This document shows, piece by piece, positions 57,647-64,000 of a DNA stretch of 64,000 nt. Below the pieces are notes generated by a model. The model was not told where the DNA came from and did not search any database. It saw only the letters and a program-made list of their open reading frames with translations. Location of the stretch: NCBI GenBank assembly GCA_030737875.1, contig CM060912.1:331192731-331256730 (forward strand), in the 5' to 3' direction. The translations under genes were made by a program, and so were the position numbers. Every line of letters begins with the position of its first letter. Positions within the stretch are counted from its first letter, which is position 1. This stretch comes from Allium sativum (lineage: Eukaryota; Streptophyta; Magnoliopsida; Asparagales; Amaryllidaceae).

Positions 57647-60600
57647 TGTAGCAACCCGGTAATTTGACACTCGAATTCGGACATTTATACATTCCTTGTC
57701 CAACTCAAGTATCAAAAATCCAGAAAGCTAGGAGAAAGAAACAAGAGGGTAAAGAAAGAAATATTAGAATAGAAGAAGAAGAAGAAGAAACAACACATCA
57801 GAGAGTCTCACATCGCAGCGGAACAAAATATAACATAGAAATAACTTTTGTTGGGAGCTTGAAACAATACTTACACATTAGAGCACATCAATACATCCGG
57901 ACAGTTATAATAGTCTGTCCATATATACAGCAGAACAATAACAGTATAACACCATACGTTGAACTCCTTCAACTCGTCTTTGGACTTCACAGCATCCGAT
58001 AATACAACCCGGTCTAACCCGAGCATTACAAACACCCGGTCAGTCTGGTGAACCAGAGTGAGAAAAAAAAACTCGCTAAGTTTAAGGGTATCATCCAACT
58101 TGATTTTAAAGTTCAAAATCCTTTTGAAAGAGAAGGATAATCGTAATACCAAATCAATACATATATATAGACGGTTTTTACCTTATGATAACCCAAAATA
58201 GTTTTTGAAAACAATATTATTCTGATATTATAATAGTGTCTAAATACAAATAAATAGCAATCTAGCAGAACTCTTGCATCTCACGCCCCACGTATATGGT
58301 ATACAAACAAAATCGCGGGCGCTTATTGGAGATTGGATTCCACTATGACAAGGTATGGAACCACCTTCCGATAGTGTATCTCTAGAGGCGAATACACTGG
58401 GTTCAACAAGAACGTCTTGCAACCCGGCCCACACATGACCGACCACTCATTTCGCTTGAGTGTATCGAATGTATAACACCAACGGTTGGGAGCTACCCGC
58501 CATTTCAGGAAAAGGGACAACATCGATAGATTAAAGAAGCAAAAGGAATTTCTCTAGATAGGTGATTATACACCCTAATGGGTGCGACCCACATAGCCAT
58601 GCTGCCTGCCCGATTTTTGTCATTTCCCGATTGATGAGGCTTGAGGTTATAATCAACTTTTGGAACATCTGGCCACCGTTCGCATCGTCTATACAAGTCA
58701 TCCAGGAACAGGATGAACCGAAGGCACCCTCCTACTGCATCCAATATAGGAATCACCCCATGGGTCAGTAGCGAGTAGTCCTTGCAAACCGTAGATTCCA
58801 ATCACGACAGAATCATTGTCGAAATATCTCTGGGGATCAGGCAGAGAAATTCAACAATAGTTCCTCTGCTCTTGAAGATTACGGTCTTCATTGCTTCATC
58901 TCGATCAGCATCAAATATCTTCTTCGTTTATGTTTCTGTTAGTCATAATGGTTTTCGAATATAAATTCGATCCCGGTCTTTCCATACCAACAACACATTA
59001 GGTACGATTTTGATAGTCGGTTATTTAACTATCAAAATAAACAATAAAAATAAAATAAATCCATTATTTTATTATATAGCATCACTTGGCCATTAAAACT
59101 AGTACAGCAGTTGTAATACCACAAAATAATGTATCAGCTTTAATATATTAATACTTTTAAGTCGTTTATTTGTATACTTAGAACAATATCTTAAAACCAT
59201 ATCTAGTTTCATTTCCAAGTTTTCCATTGGTTATCATTTCAAAACATTTCTACAACATTACTTATTATCTATAATCGCAGAGTCCATTCAACTCATCATC
59301 GTAAAACAATCCTTATGCAATTTCCTTTTGTCTCGTTATTTAACAAAATAATCATCACTTATCCCTTTAGAATAAACTCATTTTACGTCTCATCTCCTTA
59401 CATTGAACATACCATTATACTTTCCAAAACTCCTTTTATTTCTTTTATTTTAAAATATCACTTCGTATTCTCAAGCCCCTTTTAGTTCCTTTTAATCTGG
59501 AACCCCATTATATATATTCCCAAAATTTCCCAATAATGTTACATTATTATTTCTCAAAATAATTTACTTCTAATAACTCCCCCATTTCAAATAACATCGT
59601 CTTTCAATAATCCTGAAGTTGTTCAAGTTGGGGTATTTTAATTACCACTCAGACCTTTATCAACATCGTTCTTATCTTAAGATTTATATCAGTTGTAATT
59701 CAAAAACCCTACTCATTTTAAATCACTTCTATATGCATAAAAATACGGTTTTACAAAATCTTCTTGCTTTTTAAAAATTTCTTTTAAAATATATGGTTAT
59801 TACTAAATTCATTGATTTAGTAAATGATTAATAAACATTAACTTTTCAACATAACTCCGTTAAAACTATTTGTCCCATTATCTGGATTTTTATTTCAAAT
59901 ACTATTACTAAACATTTTACCAAATTCAATTACATAAATCCCTTTTCTAATTCTTTAAATGATTTCCTTTGGGAAAGCTCACTTCAGTCTCATCTAGTAC
60001 ACTTAACGTTAATTTACAATTTAACGCTTTAACCCCCATCTCCTTATCCACAACTCGTTTACCCAACTCTGGTTTAATATAAACTTTTTCTCATCTCAAT
60101 TTCTTTTACTTAAAATGTTAAGTAAAATTTTATTTTTAGCTTACCGTATTCGCTAAAAATCACTTTATAACTTCAATTACCTAATTCGGTTTCAATATAA
60201 ACCCGTTCATGAACTTCCTTTGAAATTTAATTATATTTTATTTCTAACTTCAATCACTTACTTAAATGGACTTCATTTAAGAAATAGTTCCTTAAATTAA
60301 ATAAAACTTATAATTTACTTCATCATTAACTGGAATTAAATTTCCTTTTTCTAAAATCTCATTAAGATAAACAATTATCTACTAAATTATTTTATTAGAT
60401 AAATCGGCATAGTCTAATTCAATTTAACAACCAATTTTCGTTAAACACGGTTGGCTTGGATAATCTTATACATGATTAACCCATTGATTAGCTCTCACTT
60501 GTCTTTTCAATTAAATTAATAAATAACATTATTAATTCAAATAATCTCATTCACTTCGATTATTATATAATAATCTATTTCTAAATAATTCTCAATTTAA

Positions 60601-62274
60601 TTGTTTCTTTGAAAACAATAAATCCTGGTTATTAATCGTCATGTCAATTTCCACCCACTAGCTTATCAATCTATAAGAATCAACTTTATAAAATTATTCA
60701 GTAATTACAGTGAAGCATGTGCTTCGCACACGGTGGATTTCGGTACAAAAAATAGCGGTTAAAACAAACGATATATATATGGTTGGTTTATTTCATTTTT
60801 ATAAACTCAATTAAAATAATATATTTAGAAATCTATATTTATTTATAAATAAATTTCATAACATCATTTCAATCGATACACCGGACGGTAAATCAATCGT
60901 TATAAAATAGTTTGTATTTTGGCCATCTGTTATAAATTCCTTAACCAATATCACTCATTGGTTAATATCAAAACAATGTTAAATCTGGATTGAACAATCA
61001 GTATTCAAATCAATAATCTACTCACATGGGTTAAACAATTCATATAATGATCATATGCAGATAATTAACCAATTCAACTAATAGCGGTCAACCAATAATA
61101 ATAATTCAAGCATCCAATACGTTTATATTATTATAAACGTAACCAACAAGGTAAGTTACCTTGTTTGGAAATAATCGTTAAAAATAACGATGTCATTTCA
61201 TTTAAATTAAACAACGTTTAATTTCAATGATCGATATAACAATATTTAACACATCCAACAATCATCAAATCAATTAACAATTAACAAACATAGCAAACAG
61301 ATATTAATCCCGACTTATAATAAATATAAGTGGGAGAACTGAGTGAGTTTTAAATCACCTTAGTTTCCTTCGTCGATTAATTGCTTGTTTCTGACTAAAT
61401 TAAACAGCCGGTTAATTTAGTTACAAATTACACTCGCTTCCAATCTTGGTCAATCCAGTTCTATCTCGTGATCTTCATTCATATGGTTTCAACGTCTTAA
61501 GCCGTGTCAAATTCTGATTAACAAATACAAAGTTATTTAGAATTTTAGTTCAAACAATTTTAATTAATCCCAACAACTTCTTAAATTATAAATTATTTAC
61601 TTCATTCCTTATTCCAAACAAAACCATCCCACTCTTTTCGTTCAAATGCCAGATTAATTTGATTTGGAAAGAAATACACGGCCCGTCCCTTTAAATTCAC
61701 AAAACTACCCCAACTTTCGTGATTACTAGGTTATATTTAATTAACCTATTACAAATCAATATTTAAACATAGTTAGGAACATTCCATTAACTTCACCTGC
61801 CATATTCTGTTCCCACGAACACTTCCTCCACCCCATGTAGTGTTCAAACTGCCCTAAAACGCTCCTTGCTCCAAACAATTCGAAAGAGATGCCCACATGC
61901 CATTCAAATAATTCAACTCCACCGCTTCATATCACGCCCATGTTATCACCGAACTCGCACCCTCCATCGTTTCTTCTTTTCATACTTTTTTTTATTATCT
62001 AAAAGCCCACAATCCCATTCCACTAAACTTCAGCACATGTAAACAAAAACAAAATCGTCTGTACGGTTTACTTCATCTTCTCACCGATATTTTCCTCCTT
62101 TCCGAAATGTACTCCTCCATTCGTTTAAAACATGCTATTGCTTAGCATTTTTTTCTACCCTTCTGTTACTTTCAAATCCCATAACTCTTCTTCCTCAAAT
62201 AAGAGCTTCCATGTCTCACGTCCATACACCCATCCATAGTAGTAACGCCATCCCCTATCTCGTCATTTCCGAAC
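57647..62274 (-). repeat. 5' LTR of the minus-strand long-LTR element (incomplete)
   Basis: Homologous to the left LTR up to 60493. 60494-62274 has no counterpart in the left LTR and contains no gene. It includes a small hairpin (GTGAAGC/GCTTCGCAC, near 60713-60732) and C/T-rich sequence near 61790-62270 that resembles the leader-like blocks of the other long LTRs. Its own 5' end (TGTAACGACCC on the minus strand) is not found before the next LTR begins. Confidence 0.7.
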
Positions 62275-64000
62275 TGTAGCGACTCGGGAATTTCGACACT
62301 CGAATCTCGACACTAATACCAACCGTGTCCAAAACTCAAGTACCGAAAACCCAGAAAGCTAGGAGAAAGAAGTTAGAGGGTGAGAAAAGAAAGAAAGAAA
62401 GTTAGAATAGAAGAATAAGAAGAAGAACACAACACATGATCTCACTTCGCAGCGGAACAAAATATAATATTTAAATAAACTTTATAGAGAGCTTGAAATA
62501 ATACTTACAACATCAGAGTACAGCAATTCACCTGGACAGTTATAATAGTCTATCCTCAAATATGTAACACACAGCGGAATAATAACAGTTGAATCATCAT
62601 ACGTCTGAACTCCTTCAGCTCGTCTATGGACTTCATATCATCTGGTAACCTGAACCTGTACACTCCGGTCTAACCCGAGCATTTGCAAAACACCGGGTCA
62701 GTCTGGTGAACCAGAGTGAGTAAAACTCGCACAGTATTAAGGGGATCATCCAACTTGATTTTTAAGTTCGAAAATCTTTTCGAAAGAAAAGGATAATCAT
62801 AAGACCGAATCCACACATAAACACGGACGGTTTTTACCTTACGATAACCCAAAACATTTTTTGAAATCAATATCTTTCTGATATTATAATAGTGTCTACA
62901 TACAGGTAAATATCAAGCTGGTGGAACGCTTGCATCTCACGCTCCACATATATAGTATACAAACAAAACCGCGGGCGCTTATTGGAGATTGGATTCCGAC
63001 CTTGACAAGGTATGGGACCACCTGCCGCTCGTGTATCTCTAGAGGCGAATACACTGGGTTCAACAAGAACGTCTTGCAACCCGGCCCACACATGACCGAC
63101 CACTCATTTCGCTTGAGTGTATCGAATGTATATCACCAACGGTTGGACTCAAACCACCGTTCCCGAATGGGCAGAATCGATAGATTAAAGAACAAAAGGA
63201 ATTTCTCTAGATAGGTGATTATACACCCTAATGGGAGCGACCCACATAGCCATGCTGCCTGCCCGATTTTTGTCATTTCCCGGTTGATGAGGCTTGAGGC
63301 CACGCTTTACCTTTATAATCATCACATCACATTCACTTCGAATGCCACATTGTCAGATCCACCGAAATCACTAATTGACGTCCACAACAATACTTTATGT
63401 GTCAGCTAAAAGAATTTTCCTTCTCCGCTTCCACTCTTGGTACGGTTGAAGAAATCAATGTACGTGACCTTTCTGGAAATACTCTGTCAGACATCCATCC
63501 ATACACGTCATCCAGGAACAGGATGAACCGAAGGCACCCTCCTACTGCATCCTAGGAATCACCCTATAGATCAGTAGCAAGTAGTCCTTGTAACCCGTAG
63601 ATTTCAGCCACGACAGAATCACAGTATATCTCTAGGGATCAGCCAGAGATTGTAAGTAATTCTTCCGTTTCATGAAGATCTATGGTCTTCAATTTGCTCC
63701 ACCTCGATCAGCATCTTCGACGTATTCGTATTTATTGGTCGGAATGGTTTTCGAATATAAATTCGATCCCGGTCTTCCCGTACCAATATCGTTGGGCCAG
63801 ATTTTGATAGTCGGTTATTTAACTATCAAAATAACAACCACAAAAATAAAACAGATCCATTGGTTCAGAACACAGCGTCACTTGGCCATTAAAAATATAT
63901 ATAATTTTCTCAAATCATTTTATGCTGATACCGAGAAAAATATCTTAAGACCGATATCACATTTCCCGTGAAATACCATTTTAAACATTTTCTATAACAT
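62275..64000 (-). mobile_element. Diverged LTR of the same long-LTR family (runs off the window)
   Basis: Begins TGTAGCGACTCGGG like 57647 but is not preceded by a PBS, so it is the 3' end of a separate insertion (or solo LTR) rather than part of the previous element. It is collinear with 57647-59110 with substitutions and a replaced stretch at about 63300-63490. A possible TSD (CGAAC, 62270-62274) cannot be checked because the other end is outside. Confidence 0.7.

Larger units (their letters stand above)
53657..62274 (-). mobile_element. Long-LTR non-autonomous retrotransposon, minus strand (964-bp interior)
   Basis: On the minus strand: 5' LTR (from 57647 rightwards, own start not in window), PBS TGGTATCAGAGC (57644-57631), a 964-bp interior without coding frames, a PPT (about 56698-56683) and a 3' LTR (56682-53657). 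The left LTR (3026 bp) matches the right one from 53657/57647 up to 56517/60493. It then jumps to about 165 bp ending GGGTCGTTACA, whereas the right copy continues to at least 62274, so the left LTR carries an internal deletion. The LTRs differ at many sites, so it is older than the giant element. Its 5' LTR is interrupted at 62275. Confidence 0.82.

Overview
This window is plant nuclear DNA made almost entirely of LTR retrotransposons. It is A+T-rich and has primer-binding sites complementary to initiator-Met tRNA, plant Ty3/gypsy gag-pol remnants with a C-terminal chromodomain-like segment, TG...CA LTR ends and 5-bp target-site duplications (TSDs). A large, repeat-rich eudicot genome is the best guess; the species cannot be named. 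I found no host protein gene, rRNA or CRISPR. The only tRNA signal is a degenerate tRNA-like stretch inside an LTR.

Layout. (1) 1-24442: an old minus-strand Ty3/gypsy element. Its 3' LTR (1-2901) is cut by the window edge and its 5' LTR is 20360-24442. Its gag is split at 5399/19516 by a very young element, 5404-19511, which has two near-identical LTRs of about 6.54 kb around only 1028 bp of non-coding internal DNA, with a perfect TSD (CGCCA). (2) 24443-24928: remnant of an older LTR plus unassigned sequence. (3) 24934-52108: a three-level nest. A solo LTR of about 3.2 kb (TSD GCCTA) holds a solo long LTR of about 5.6 kb (26313-50316, TSD ACTAT). That in turn holds a minus-strand solo LTR of 5.2 kb (26362-31608, TSD GAAAT), a two-LTR gypsy element (32117-42027, TSD GAAAA) and a 3.2-kb solo-LTR-like insert (42492-45678, 8-bp duplication). 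(4) 52114-53656: unassigned, ending in a 37-bp tandem array. (5) 53657-62274: a minus-strand long-LTR element with a 964-bp non-coding interior, PBS and PPT. (6) 62275-64000: a further diverged LTR of the same family, running off the window.

How the parts work together. The long-LTR elements encode no protein, so they must be moved in trans. They share with the coding gypsy elements the tRNA-iMet PBS, the A/G-rich PPT with a TTTCGGGGACGAAA-like hairpin just upstream, and TGTAAC-type termini. A Tekay/Del-like chromovirus is the probable helper (inference). The coding copies seen here are themselves broken: nonsense codons in gag, and loss of most of RT, RNase H and integrase.

The most interesting signal is that two of the non-coding families share, just after the PBS, a two-tier RNA hairpin with two compensatory base-pair changes, plus three collinear blocks before the PPT. 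Four of the families also share a block of about 1 kb in the 3' part of the LTR that is conserved as nucleotides and not as protein. Together these look like the cis-acting RNA of a family of giant-LTR non-autonomous retrotransposons.
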